Assembly (NCBI RefSeq): GCF_002557795.1
Contig: NZ_CP023777.1
Location: 806,001-870,000 of the forward strand
Reading direction: 5' to 3'
Origin: Chitinophaga caeni
GTDB lineage: Bacteria; Bacteroidota; Bacteroidia; Chitinophagales; Chitinophagaceae
DNA: 64,000 nt
Both the position numbers and the translations under genes were made by a program. Every line of letters begins with the position of its first letter. The stretch's first letter is position 1. Positions 10,275 through 19,895 of this stretch are shown here, one piece after another. The notes under the pieces are model-generated. The model was not told where the DNA came from, searched no databases, and saw nothing but the letters and a program-made list of their open reading frames with translations.

Positions 10275-10430
10275 TTATTTTAACTTGCGCTCGTCAGAAA
10301 CGGTGAGTTTCTTTCTACCTTTAGCCCTACGGCTAGCCAATACTTTACGGCCGTTGGCAGTTTCCATTCTCTTTCTAAAGCCATGAACGCTCTTTCTGCG
10401 TCTATTGTGCGGTTGAAAAGTACGTTTCAT
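10275..10430 (-). CDS. rpmH: 50S ribosomal protein L34
   Basis: A 51-residue basic protein of the large ribosomal subunit. The sequence begins [18 protein letters not shown] and continues with the diagnostic [20 protein letters not shown]. The C-terminus is a few residues longer than the usual 44-46, as in many Bacteroidota. It is the first gene of the minus-strand rpmH-rnpA-yidD-ctp run. Confidence 0.97.
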   Translation of the reverse strand: MKRTFQPHNRRRKSVHGFRKRMETANGRKVLASRRAKGRKKLTVSDERKLK

Positions 10431-10513
10431 CTTGTTTTTTTATTTTTTTCCTGTACTAAAAGCCTGCTGGCCGGAGGCCCCAGGACAGATAACCCTGTTT
10501 TTAAAACGGAAGG

Positions 10514-10521
10514 CAAAGGTA
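10514..10521 (-). promoter_or_regulatory. Candidate -7 element upstream of rpmH
   Basis: On the minus strand this reads TACCTTTG, matching TAnnTTTG, and would give a leader of about 75 nt to rpmH. No TTTG was found at the expected -33 distance, so this is a half-supported promoter. Confidence 0.4.
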
Positions 10522-10611
10522 GTGGAAAAATATTGAAATGAGAAGTAATTCCACATTTTTTTTCACCCGGCCCGGGTTATCTTATAGAAACGGCCACTGG
10601 CGGACGTCCCC

Positions 10612-10653
10612 TTTAAAAAAGGAACAAGAAAACCGGTGTTTTCTTGTTCCTTT
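10612..10653 (-). terminator. Intrinsic terminator of the bamA-skp run
   Basis: Perfect 16-bp stem (10618-10633 with 10638-10653) and a 4-nt loop. On the minus strand the stem is followed by a run of T. It lies just after the last skp-like gene and isolates it from rpmH. Confidence 0.85.
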
Positions 10654-10706
10654 CAAAATATATTCAGACAATCTTTAATACGCGGTAAACCGGTTTAAGA
10701 GCTGCC

Positions 10707-11219
10707 TTATTTTACGCCCAATTTAGTTTTCACTGCGCCCATGATATCATCGGAAGCCGGGGAAACCAATAATACGCCTGAAGAGTTATCAATCACGTAT
10801 TGGTACCCTTTCTCTTTAGCTACATCTTCAATTGCTTTCCTAGCTTTATCGTAGATAGGTTTCAACAATTCGCCCCTGCGCATATCGATTTTTTGCTCGG
10901 CAGATTGTTGGTACTCTTGCAACCTTTTGTTAGCATCTTGTAGCTCTTTACCCCTCAATTCCTTGATGTTATCAGTCCATTTTTCAAAATTGTCGTTGTA
11001 GTCTTTCATCTTCTTTTGGTACTCTTCAACAAGAGATTTACCATCATTTTCCAATGTATCGGCATAGGCTTGAAGTTTAGTCATAGCAGTTTTGGCATCT
11101 GGTAAACTTTCGATCAATTGTTGCGCATTGATATGAGCCACTTTAGATTGAGCAGTAGCTTTGTTCACGCTGATCAGACCTGCAACGGCAACAAAAGCGA
11201 TAATTACATACTTCTTCAT
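10707..11219 (-). CDS. OmpH/Skp family periplasmic chaperone (second copy)
   Basis: A 170-residue periplasmic protein with a cleavable signal peptide (residues 1-23, ending ATAQ). Residues ~40-135 are charged and heptad-like, as expected for Skp tentacles, between the conserved N-terminal strand (KVAHINAQQLIESLPD) and C-terminal strand (YQYVIDNSSGVLL). Skp binds unfolded outer-membrane proteins and delivers them to BamA. It is the last gene of a run bamA, skp1, skp2, followed directly by a strong terminator. Confidence 0.93.
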   Translation of the reverse strand: MKKYVIIAFVAVAGLISVNKATAQSKVAHINAQQLIESLPDAKTAMTKLQAYADTLENDGKSLVEEYQKKMKDYNDNFEKWTDNIKELRGKELQDANKRLQEYQQSAEQKIDMRRGELLKPIYDKARKAIEDVAKEKGYQYVIDNSSGVLLVSPASDDIMGAVKTKLGVK

Positions 11220-11275
11220 GATGTTGTCTGGATTTTTTTTATTTGAATACTTATAGGTAAAAAACTGGTAACTAA

Positions 11276-11788
11276 TTACTTGGCATTTATGGATTTCAAA
11301 ATTTCGTCGCTTTTGTCGAGTTTTGGATCATAATAAATCACGGTAATACCATTGGATTTATCGAGTACAAAATCATACATCCTGCTGGCTGCTAATTTTT
11401 GTACCGCGTTATAAATTTTATCCTGTATGGGTTTTACCAATTCTTCCCTTTTCTTGAACAAATCGCCTTCGTAACCGAACCTCTTCTTTTGTAATTCCTT
11501 GGCATCTTTCTCCTTAACTACTATCTCGTCTTCCCTTTTTTTCTTCAGCTCATCGGTGAGCATAACTTGCTCCGCCTGGTATGATTTATACATCTTATCT
11601 ACTTCCTGGAACTTGGTATCGATCTCTTTTTGCCATTGCTCGGCAATTGCATCCAGTTGTTTCTGGGCTTCCTTGTATTCCGGGATGTTTTCCAAGATAT
11701 ACTTTGTATCTATCACGCAATAGCGTTGTGCCATAGTGGAAACCACCGTGCTCAACAATATTACCGCTGTAATGAATAGTTTTTTCAT
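11276..11788 (-). CDS. OmpH/Skp family periplasmic chaperone (first copy)
   Basis: A 170-residue paralogue of the next gene, with a signal peptide (MKKLFITAVILL to STMAQ). The ATG at 11788 is preferred over 11800 because it begins directly at the basic signal n-region. The conserved strands RYCVIDTKYILENIPEY and YDFVLDKSNGITVIYY flank a long charged helical segment. It lies 141 bp downstream of bamA and 56 bp upstream of the second copy. Tandem Skp-like genes next to bamA are usual in Bacteroidota. Confidence 0.93.
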   Translation of the reverse strand: MKKLFITAVILLSTVVSTMAQRYCVIDTKYILENIPEYKEAQKQLDAIAEQWQKEIDTKFQEVDKMYKSYQAEQVMLTDELKKKREDEIVVKEKDAKELQKKRFGYEGDLFKKREELVKPIQDKIYNAVQKLAASRMYDFVLDKSNGITVIYYDPKLDKSDEILKSINAK

Positions 11789-11929
11789 GCGTGTTAACAT
11801 TTTTAAGTTTCGAATGGGTCTTTACTTCCAGCTCCATATTTCAACTTCATCAAACTTGGCGCTTGGATTTGCAATATATAATAAAAATTATAAGTTGTTG
11901 CAAGTGCCATGCCATTTTAACAAAAGTCC

Positions 11930-14653
11930 TTATTCCGGTTCGAAACCTAACATGAATGTAAACTTACCGGCATCCTTCAATCCGCCTCCAGGACGTAGCC
12001 TATCCAAACCGATACCGTAATCAAACCCTAGCAATCCAAACATCGGTAAATAGAACCTGGCGCCCAAACCGATAGACCTACGTAAACGGAACGGGTTGTA
12101 ATCGTTGAAATCCGTATAACCGTTTGCTGCTTCGAAGAACATCAAACCGAAGATCGTAGAACTTGGATTCAGGCTAAAGGGATAACGGAGCTCCATCACG
12201 TATTTATTAAAGATGGAAAACCCTTGGTAACCTGCTGGTTGCGATGCCCCATCCGGGTTCAACCTCGGGTTGGATGTATAATAAACCGGGTAACCGCGCT
12301 GCGAGATGATATCCCTATCATAAATAGCAAAATTACTCAACCCGTCACCACCCAATTCGAACCTGCCGAAAGGCGACAAGGTTGTGCGGTTGTTATAACT
12401 TCCAATATAACCGAATTTAGCGGCCACTTTCAATACCAATGTTTTACCCTCTGTTCCGGTCGGGCGGCTCAAAGGCACATACCAATCCACGTTTAAACGG
12501 TACTTTTGGTACTCGATAAACTTAAACTGCTCGCTGATCGGCTCCGATTTATAGTCCTTATCGGGGTTAAAAACCGAATAAGGCGGTGTAAACTGGCCGT
12601 ACAACATAAAGTTAGAACCGCTACTTGGATAAATTTGCTGGTTTACGGAAGAACGGGCCAAGGTTAACCTCAAACTGACGTTATTCGATGTTCCGTTATC
12701 GAAACCAGGTATGTTAAAGTAGTTGAAATCGCGGAGTTTATACTGTTGGTAGTTGATGGCATACATCAGGGAGAAGTAGTCATCAGGCCAACGTAATTGT
12801 TTACCCAGGGAAATTGATCCACCCAAAACCTTGAAATAAGCATTCGGGTTAGTCACCGTTCCACCGATCGCTTTAGCATATGCATTCGGATCTTGGAAAG
12901 TATAATAGAAACTTACCGAGAACGGGTTCCTTTTCTTTCCACCGAGCCAAGGCTCCGTGAAAGAAAGATTATACGAGCGGTATGCCCTACCGTTGGATGA
13001 AATACGAACGGATAATTTCTGTCCATCACCACTTGGTAAAGGATCCCATGTTTCCTTCTTAAAGATATTCCTCAGGGAGAAGTTATTAAATGTTACCCCC
13101 AAGGTACCCGTTAACCCGATATAACCACCCCAACCGGCTGATAATTCCAACTGGTCATTAGCCCTTTCTTCTACCGAATACTCGATATCAACGGTTCCAT
13201 CTTGCATATTCGGGTTCGGTGTCGGGATAACTTTTTCTGGGTTAAAGAAGCCCAGGTTGGAGATCTCACGTTGCGAGCGGATCAGCTCTTGGCGACTAAA
13301 TTTCTCACCGGGTAAGGTTTTTAACTCGCGGCGGATTACGTGTTCGTTCGTTTTCTCGTTACCCACGATCGTAATGTTACGATTATCGGCTTGCGGGCCT
13401 TCCACCATGCGGATTTCAAAATCGATGGTATCACCGCGTACGCCAACCTCCACGGGATCTACGCGGTAGAACAGGTAACCGTTATCCATATAGGCGCCCA
13501 TGATATCGCCACCTTCGGCAGACATTTGTTTACCCAAGCGTTTTTCCAACAACTCCAGGTTATATACATCGCCCTTCTTGATGCCGAGCAAACGGTCCAA
13601 TATTTCATCCGTGTAAACGGTATTACCTTTCCAGGTGATGTTACCGAAATAATATTTCTTCCCTTCGCTTACTTCCATGTTAATTTTAAAATTACCCTGG
13701 GAAGTGGTGAAGGTGGTATCTTTTACGATTACCGCATCACGATAACCTTTAGAGTTATAATAAGTAATTACTTTTTCCTTGTCTTCCTCGAATTTCGAAG
13801 CATTGAACTTAGCAGAACTGAACAACTTGAAACGGAAGTATGGATCTAAAGCAGATAAAGTGCGGGAAGGGGATAAGAAACTGTAAGAGTTCCAGTAATC
13901 AACATTTCCGTGTGTACTATCGGAATAAACATTTTCTGTATCCGGGTATAAAGTAATACGGGTTTTCTCCTTGGAGCCTTTCATTTTTCTCTTGAGCGCC
14001 TGATCGGAGATAGCTTCATTACCGAAGATTACATTATCGTATATTTTAACTTTTTCACCCTTATTTACAGTGATAACCAACGAATTATAGTTCACTTGGT
14101 TCGGTTCCGGCTTTTCGGAGATTTCTACCACGGTATTTCCGAAACCCTTATCAGCATAGTGTTTCCTGATAACCGATCGCGTATTTAACAACAAGGCGTC
14201 CGTAATAACCGAACCTTTTTTCAGGCCGGCCTTTTTAGCTAACTCGTCGGCATCGGTTTTTTTAACGCCTTTGAAAGAATAATTAAATAACCTAGCTTTT
14301 TCCGTGAGTACAATTTCCAGCCATATCTTGCCATTTTCTATCTTGGTAATATCGATAGCGATGTTAGAAAAGAGGCGTTGCCCCCACAGGGTGTTAATCG
14401 TTTTGGCGAAATGATCGCCCGGTAAAACGATCTTGTCTCCAACATTAAGGCCAGTAAGCGAGAGCAATAATGATTTATCGAGGTATTGCGTACCGGAAAC
14501 GGAAATATCCGCAATTTCATATTGCTGTGGATTATCCAATCCGAAAGGAGGTATTCCGTAAACGGGTATTGTATCTTTATTTTGAGCTGATACGAGTCCT
14601 GCGCTGCAACATAAAACTATGGCCAAAAGACTTTTAGGAAACAATTTCTTCAT
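11930..14653 (-). CDS. bamA: Outer membrane protein assembly factor BamA
   Basis: A 907-residue outer-membrane protein that folds beta-barrel proteins. The ATG at 14653 is chosen because it begins directly at a signal peptide (MKKLFPKSLLAIVLCCSAG to SAQ). Five POTRA repeats follow (about residues 45-430), then a 16-strand barrel with conserved lid loop features and a terminal strand ending KFTFMLGFEPE. The start overlaps the 3' end of uppS by 20 bp, so the two are translated from one message, with two Skp genes downstream. Confidence 0.96.
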   Translation of the reverse strand: MKKLFPKSLLAIVLCCSAGLVSAQNKDTIPVYGIPPFGLDNPQQYEIADISVSGTQYLDKSLLLSLTGLNVGDKIVLPGDHFAKTINTLWGQRLFSNIAIDITKIENGKIWLEIVLTEKARLFNYSFKGVKKTDADELAKKAGLKKGSVITDALLLNTRSVIRKHYADKGFGNTVVEISEKPEPNQVNYNSLVITVNKGEKVKIYDNVIFGNEAISDQALKRKMKGSKEKTRITLYPDTENVYSDSTHGNVDYWNSYSFLSPSRTLSALDPYFRFKLFSSAKFNASKFEEDKEKVITYYNSKGYRDAVIVKDTTFTTSQGNFKINMEVSEGKKYYFGNITWKGNTVYTDEILDRLLGIKKGDVYNLELLEKRLGKQMSAEGGDIMGAYMDNGYLFYRVDPVEVGVRGDTIDFEIRMVEGPQADNRNITIVGNEKTNEHVIRRELKTLPGEKFSRQELIRSQREISNLGFFNPEKVIPTPNPNMQDGTVDIEYSVEERANDQLELSAGWGGYIGLTGTLGVTFNNFSLRNIFKKETWDPLPSGDGQKLSVRISSNGRAYRSYNLSFTEPWLGGKKRNPFSVSFYYTFQDPNAYAKAIGGTVTNPNAYFKVLGGSISLGKQLRWPDDYFSLMYAINYQQYKLRDFNYFNIPGFDNGTSNNVSLRLTLARSSVNQQIYPSSGSNFMLYGQFTPPYSVFNPDKDYKSEPISEQFKFIEYQKYRLNVDWYVPLSRPTGTEGKTLVLKVAAKFGYIGSYNNRTTLSPFGRFELGGDGLSNFAIYDRDIISQRGYPVYYTSNPRLNPDGASQPAGYQGFSIFNKYVMELRYPFSLNPSSTIFGLMFFEAANGYTDFNDYNPFRLRRSIGLGARFYLPMFGLLGFDYGIGLDRLRPGGGLKDAGKFTFMLGFEPE

Positions 14654-15395
14654 TCTGCTGTATTTGTTCGCTTGTTTTGCCAAATCGACGTTCTCTGGTT
14701 TGGTAATTTAAGATGGCTTCGTAAAGGTTCTCCCTGCGGAAATCCGGCCAACGGGTGTTGGTAAAGTAAAGTTCCGCATAGGCCAGTTGATATAGTAAGA
14801 AATTGCTAATCCTACATTCTCCACTGGTTCTAATCATTAGTTCGGGATCGGGCAGTTTTGCCGTGCAAAGGTACTGTTGCCAAACTTCGCCGTTAATGTC
14901 TTCCGGTTTCAATTTACCGGCCTGGACATCCAGCGCTATATTCTTGGTGGCTCGCAGGATTTCCCACCTTGAGCTATAGCTTAAGGCCATAACGAGGTTT
15001 AAGCCCTTATTCTGGGCTGTAATAGCCATCGCTTCATCCAGTTCCTTGATGCATTGCGGTGGCAACATGGTCATATCGCCGATCACGTGGAGGCGGATGT
15101 TGTTCTTGGAGAGTGTTTGAATCTCCTTACGTATCGTAGTCACCAACAACTCCATTATGCCATTTACTTCGTAAACCGGGCGATCCCAGTTTTCGGTAGA
15201 AAAGGCATATAACGTGAGGTATTCGACACCCAGTTCGGCACATGCCTCTACCACGGTGCGCACACTCTCAACCCCTTCGTGATGCCCATAAAGTCGATCC
15301 TGTCCCCGTTCTTTTGCCCATCGACCATTCCCATCCATAATGATGGCAATGTGACGGGGAAGACGTTGCAGGTCTATTTGATCCTTCAAACTCAT
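14634..15395 (-). CDS. uppS: Undecaprenyl diphosphate synthase
   Basis: Cis-prenyltransferase that makes the C55 lipid carrier for peptidoglycan and other polysaccharides. The 253 residues show the family motif HIAIIMDGNGRWAKERG (catalytic Asp21), the LTLYAFSTENW segment, and the C-terminal pyrophosphate-binding region DPELMIRTSGECRISNFLLY. The ATG at 15395 is used; a frame open further upstream adds an unconserved N-terminus. The 3' end overlaps bamA by 20 bp. Confidence 0.96.
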   Translation of the reverse strand: MSLKDQIDLQRLPRHIAIIMDGNGRWAKERGQDRLYGHHEGVESVRTVVEACAELGVEYLTLYAFSTENWDRPVYEVNGIMELLVTTIRKEIQTLSKNNIRLHVIGDMTMLPPQCIKELDEAMAITAQNKGLNLVMALSYSSRWEILRATKNIALDVQAGKLKPEDINGEVWQQYLCTAKLPDPELMIRTSGECRISNFLLYQLAYAELYFTNTRWPDFRRENLYEAILNYQTRERRFGKTSEQIQQNEEIVS

Positions 15396-15601
15396 GAGTA
15401 TTCCAGGCGTGTTAAAAACAGATTTACTAAAAGTGTGCAAAGATACAAAAATACCGCAATGTAGTTTCCATCAAAGAGAGGAGGGGTCTTTTAACGTAGT
15501 TTTAACGGAAGCGTCCGTAAACCCAATACCAGGGGGCAGATTGCCAAATATACAACGAAAGTATGGGCATTTTTCATCGACAAATTTTATAATATTACCG
15601 G

Positions 15602-16477
15602 TTAAAATTTACATTTATAACTGGTAAACAGGAAGCCGATCGTAAATTCTATGCTGGCAAAATGATCCTTATCGCGGCTATTTCCCCTTTGTCTGCCCGC
15701 TTCACCGATCTTCGGGCTGGTAACTGCACCCGACCGATCTTGCAAGATAGACGCAATTGACTGGGAACCATCCGCATTCAAGGGAAAGAAATTCTCGCCG
15801 ACGTAAGTCGTGCTCACATCATCAAGATAATCCGTACCGGTGAAGCGATACAGGAATTCAAGCCCCAAATTTATTTTACTGGAATAATTATATTTAAAAC
15901 CGAAACCTATCAAGTAGGCGTGGGATAAGCGGTTGTAAAGTTTCCTATCGGGATAAAGCGGGCTGCCCTGTCCTTCCGTGCGTAAGGGCTGCAAATAATA
16001 CTTCGTTCCTTCATAATAGGTATAAGGATCGAAGCCGAATATGCCCAAACCCGCGGTTAAATATGGCGTAAATTCATAATCCAAACTCCCCGGCTCAAAA
16101 CGAAAAAAGTTAAAATCACCCTGTACATCAAACTCAAATACATTTGAATTAAAACTCAAGTTTCGTTTATGCTCAAAATCGTTCGTATTATAAACATCCG
16201 AATAACCTAGCTGCAGGAAACGGAACGTTCCCTTGACCCCGAGATAATTGTTAAATAAATATTTATAATAAATACCTACCGAGGGCTTTGGTGAGTTTAA
16301 TGCTGTTCTCGTATTTAAATCTCCAAAATAATGCGCAGCCCCGGCTGTAATGCCGACTTCCCCAATGTATCTTTTTTCGTATTGCGCCATCAATGGGCCA
16401 ATACCGACAATTGCTAAGCAAGTTGATAATAGTGTTATCTGAATTATTCTACGGAAACAAGGGTTCATTTGGTTCAT
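15602..16477 (-). CDS. DUF6089-type outer-membrane beta-barrel protein
   Basis: A 291-residue exported protein with a signal peptide ending in a Gln after Ala (PLMAQ). Alternating hydrophobic strands (GEVGITAGAAHYFGDLN, LGVKGTFRFLQLGYS, HAYLIGFGFKYNYSS, LGLEFLYRFTGTDYLDD) are typical of small Bacteroidota porin-like barrels. The AHYFGDLN opening recalls the DUF6089 family, which I remember beside nadK and uppS in this phylum. No enzymatic role is known; it probably sits in the outer membrane. Confidence 0.8.
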   Translation of the reverse strand: MNQMNPCFRRIIQITLLSTCLAIVGIGPLMAQYEKRYIGEVGITAGAAHYFGDLNTRTALNSPKPSVGIYYKYLFNNYLGVKGTFRFLQLGYSDVYNTNDFEHKRNLSFNSNVFEFDVQGDFNFFRFEPGSLDYEFTPYLTAGLGIFGFDPYTYYEGTKYYLQPLRTEGQGSPLYPDRKLYNRLSHAYLIGFGFKYNYSSKINLGLEFLYRFTGTDYLDDVSTTYVGENFFPLNADGSQSIASILQDRSGAVTSPKIGEAGRQRGNSRDKDHFASIEFTIGFLFTSYKCKF

Positions 16478-16550
16478 AAATCTTTCTAAAAACGTAAAAT
16501 AGGGGTTTTTCGTATGAGTTATTTTTACGGTTCAATACCCTTGCCCGGAT

Positions 16551-17444
16551 TTATTGGTTGTTTCCCCTGTTGCGGGTGTCTATTCCCCACAATAATTTAT
16601 GCCTTAACGTATGTAAAAAATTTCCTTCATTCAAACGTACCAGGCTTATGGAAAACTGTTCTTTCTTAACCGCCAATTGTACCCGGTTATCGATAATCTC
16701 CATCCTGGAATCCAAGGTGCAGATAAATTGATCGCTCCGTCCTTCGATTTCGAAGGAAATTACCTGGTCGTCGGGAACTACGATCGGGCGGACATTCAAA
16801 TTATGGGGCGCTACCGGTGTAATGACGAAATTACTGGCTTCCGGGAACACGATCGGGCCGCCGCAGCTCAAGGAATACCCGGTTGAACCGGTAGGCGTGG
16901 AAACGATCAGGCCATCTGCCCAGTAGGTATTCAGAAATTCCCCGTTCAGGTAAGTATGGATCTTAACCATCGCGGAGGTATCTTTCTTATGTATGGTAAA
17001 TTCGTTCAGCGCGTAAGGCACATCTCCAAATAACGGGATACTTGCGTCTAGGTGGATCAGTGAACGTTGGTCAAGCGTATAATTTCTATCGACCAATGAA
17101 ACCACCACATCGTGGATTTCTTCCCTACCGATGCTTGCCAGGAACCCGAGGCGACCGAAATTAACGCCCAATACGGGAATATTTTTATCGCGGATATAGC
17201 AAACGGTGTCTAACAAGGTGCCATCTCCTCCTAAACTCACCAGGAACTCGATTTTGCCGTCCAAGTCTTCTGCACCGGAAAATGTATCTACATCTGCCGG
17301 GAATGTGACGTGGGGTTTCAAATCCTGGTAGAAAGGCTCATAGATAACGGGGGTGATCTCCTGCTTCCTCAATTCGTCTAACAGTAACTTGATATCATCT
17401 ATATCTTCCTTGTTAAATCCTCTACTATAAAGGGCTATTTGCAT
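16551..17444 (-). CDS. nadK: NAD kinase
   Basis: Phosphorylates NAD+ to NADP+ in the cytoplasm. The 297-residue protein has the catalytic motif SLGGDGTLLDT (residues 70-80), the NE-D like segment ALNEFTIHK, and the glycine-rich TPTGSTGYSLSCGGP. It heads a minus-strand run with the DUF6089 protein, uppS and bamA; spacing to the next gene is 73 bp. Confidence 0.96.
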   Translation of the reverse strand: MQIALYSRGFNKEDIDDIKLLLDELRKQEITPVIYEPFYQDLKPHVTFPADVDTFSGAEDLDGKIEFLVSLGGDGTLLDTVCYIRDKNIPVLGVNFGRLGFLASIGREEIHDVVVSLVDRNYTLDQRSLIHLDASIPLFGDVPYALNEFTIHKKDTSAMVKIHTYLNGEFLNTYWADGLIVSTPTGSTGYSLSCGGPIVFPEASNFVITPVAPHNLNVRPIVVPDDQVISFEIEGRSDQFICTLDSRMEIIDNRVQLAVKKEQFSISLVRLNEGNFLHTLRHKLLWGIDTRNRGNNQ

Positions 17445-17525
17445 AATTAAGTTTAGTTCCTGGGCTTTGAAATAAAGATGCTAAATATATAACCTGGGAA
17501 AGCGATCTCCCGGCTCACAAACACC

Positions 17526-18953
17526 TTACATGTCAATCTTAGTGTGCAAAAATAAACCATTTTGACCTAATTGGTTAAAGCTATACTCGATCCTTAAACA
17601 AGCATCATAAAATGAAACGATATCTAAGCCGAATCCGCCGGTATATAAAAAGCGCTCATCCAGGAAACTATCGCCGGGAAATTTACTGTAAACATAACCG
17701 GCATCCGCATAGGTCTTGGCAAATATCCTGAATGGCACCGCGCTGAATTTCTTGGGAACCAGCGGCAGGCGGATCTTGAAGTTGAATAATTCGTAACGTA
17801 AAGTTGATTTAGCGATGGCTAACGTTGTTCCATCGACCACGTAATATTCCAATCCCCGTAGATAATCTTCCAAATACCCCATGCCTTTCTGCGCGATATA
17901 AGGCTGATCTGCTCCATATTTTGCTTCGAAGCGGGCGCCGGCAGCCGCGTAAAATTTCTTATCCAATTCCCAGTAACGCGTTCCTTTCAAGCGGATCTTG
18001 AAATAATTTAATCCCGAAACGCCCAATAACCCGGCTTTCGTTAATTCCGCCCTGAAAGCAGTCCCCTTTAGAGGATAAACCCAACTATCAGCATCGATAT
18101 AATTGAATCGGTAAGCAAGTTCCAGGTATTTAACTTCCGTGCGGCCATCGCCCAAGTAACTAGGGCTAACTTTGGCCACGGAATCGCTAACATATTCGTA
18201 ATTATAATTTAATGAAATACGGTGCTGGGACCGGATCGCGGGGCGGTATGTGTATTGCAAACCAACCAACCATTGTTTACGGAGGAAATCATCTTGTTTA
18301 AAGAAATGTTGCTTGTTAAGTATGGTAGTATCATTTACTTCGCGGTTACGGCTGTAAGACACGACGAAACCGAGACCATGTTGAAGGTTCTTATCTATGT
18401 ATGGTAAAACGTAAGACAATATAACTTTTTGCGTATACCCTACCTGTAGCTCCAGGCCCAATTCATCATTGCGGCCTGTTAAATTGTCTTGAAAGCCCTT
18501 GATTCCCAGGTTCACCCTATTGAGGCTGGCTTTTTGTTCTACCCACCACTGGTTAAAGTTCCTGTCTGCCAATTTGAAGATCGGGAAGGCGATGGTATAC
18601 CAACGTTCCCAAACATCGATCACGATATCGGCATAATTGTTATCCCAATTTTTTACATTCAAGCTAACATTTAAAAACAGCGAAGTATTGAGCAGGCGTT
18701 TTTTGCTGATTTCGAGGGTTGCCGCTAAATCCTTGTAATAAATAGTATCGTTGGCGCGGAAGTCGAGTTCCCGCATTATAATCGAGCTACGGGTTTTCTT
18801 ATTACCATTGATCCTGACTTTCTTGATAATAAAATAACTACTGGGAACAACGATTTTGTTTCCGGTAGTACCTGGAATAACTGTTGCAACGGCAGCTTCC
18901 GTAGTAATACAGCTAAACAATAACAGTAAAAAAAGGCTGATGATACGGTTCAA
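17526..18953 (-). CDS. POTRA/BamA-like outer-membrane protein
   Basis: A 475-residue protein that starts with TTG: the signal peptide (NRIISLFLLLLFSCITTEA) begins immediately and there is no nearby ATG. One clear POTRA domain follows (FIIKKVRINGNKKTRSSIIM to VNLNVKNWDNN region, residues ~40-120), then a beta-barrel to the C-terminus (AFRIFAKTYADAGYVYSKFP, final strand LRIEYSFNQLG). This is half the size of BamA with one or two POTRAs, as in TamA-like/patatin-associated barrels. It probably inserts or exports other outer-membrane components; the substrate is unknown. Confidence 0.82.
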   Translation of the reverse strand: MNRIISLFLLLLFSCITTEAAVATVIPGTTGNKIVVPSSYFIIKKVRINGNKKTRSSIIMRELDFRANDTIYYKDLAATLEISKKRLLNTSLFLNVSLNVKNWDNNYADIVIDVWERWYTIAFPIFKLADRNFNQWWVEQKASLNRVNLGIKGFQDNLTGRNDELGLELQVGYTQKVILSYVLPYIDKNLQHGLGFVVSYSRNREVNDTTILNKQHFFKQDDFLRKQWLVGLQYTYRPAIRSQHRISLNYNYEYVSDSVAKVSPSYLGDGRTEVKYLELAYRFNYIDADSWVYPLKGTAFRAELTKAGLLGVSGLNYFKIRLKGTRYWELDKKFYAAAGARFEAKYGADQPYIAQKGMGYLEDYLRGLEYYVVDGTTLAIAKSTLRYELFNFKIRLPLVPKKFSAVPFRIFAKTYADAGYVYSKFPGDSFLDERFLYTGGFGLDIVSFYDACLRIEYSFNQLGQNGLFLHTKIDM

Positions 18954-19027
18954 AGTAATAGATAGTGCTAAAATCGGCTAAAAATAGGCAAAAATAAGCA
19001 TTCACAAAGCCCTTTATCCTTTTTCAA

Positions 19028-19690
19028 CTACATGGAAATATAGTTCATGAGCAGGTCATAATTCTTACGCAGCACATCTTCCCCGGTTTCTTCGACGAAA
19101 AGATGCTTTATGATATAATTGAAACGTTCGAAAGTTGCTACTAATGATTGTAGTTCGAGCCTATTTGTTTTAAGGGTCACATCCAACTTGCCGGTAGCCG
19201 GGTTAGAGAAGGTATTCACGCTCAGCAAGGTTACATCGTTAGACTCTGCAATCCTGGCAATCTCGCTGAGGCTGTAATCCCTCGGTTCAATTTCAAGGAC
19301 CAAGATACCCCCCGCCTCGTTCACTGCATTTAATTGCGCCATGGTGGCGATCATGTTTTCGCGGGTAATTACCCCGGTATATTCTTGCTCTTTATTGATA
19401 ACCGGTAATAAGCATAGTTTAAATTCGTAGAATAACTTGAGCGCATCGAAGATATGTGCTTGCTCATTTACTGCCGGTTTAAAAGCATTGAGAGGAATAT
19501 TCTCGAAGAGTATTTCCGGGTTATCCCAATCGAGGATATCATCTTCTTCCAACAGGGCAACGTATTTGCCATCCATAACATAAGGCAATTGGGAGAGGTG
19601 GAATTCATTCATCAAACCCAGTGCTTGTGCTCCGGAATCCGTAGGGTGTATAACCGGTATTAATGCTGATATAAGTTCCTTTGCCACCAT
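19028..19690 (-). CDS. CBS domain-pair protein with C-terminal ACT-like domain
   Basis: A 220-residue cytoplasmic protein. Two CBS motifs (residues ~8-60 and ~72-130; the second ends GVITRENMIATMAQ) form a Bateman module that usually senses adenine nucleotides. The C-terminal ~80 residues (GGILVLEIEPRDYSLSEIAR, then a second beta-alpha-beta half) resemble an ACT domain. No catalytic domain is present, so it is likely a regulatory or metabolite-sensing protein. It is 74 bp upstream of the POTRA-barrel gene on the same strand. Confidence 0.8.
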   Translation of the reverse strand: MVAKELISALIPVIHPTDSGAQALGLMNEFHLSQLPYVMDGKYVALLEEDDILDWDNPEILFENIPLNAFKPAVNEQAHIFDALKLFYEFKLCLLPVINKEQEYTGVITRENMIATMAQLNAVNEAGGILVLEIEPRDYSLSEIARIAESNDVTLLSVNTFSNPATGKLDVTLKTNRLELQSLVATFERFNYIIKHLFVEETGEDVLRKNYDLLMNYISM

Positions 19691-19895
19691 AAGCCATGAT
19701 TCTTTTACAATATTAACAAAGAATATTCCAACTAGCCCATCCTATAGTAAAAATAATCAATTATTAATGGATTTGGTTCGATCTGCATGCAACTTTCCCC
19801 GGTAAATTAAAGAAATACTTGCGGGCAGGATGCAGTAAAGCCGCCAAACATTAAATGCTGGCGGCTTTACAGGTAAATATTTTTATTTTGAAAAC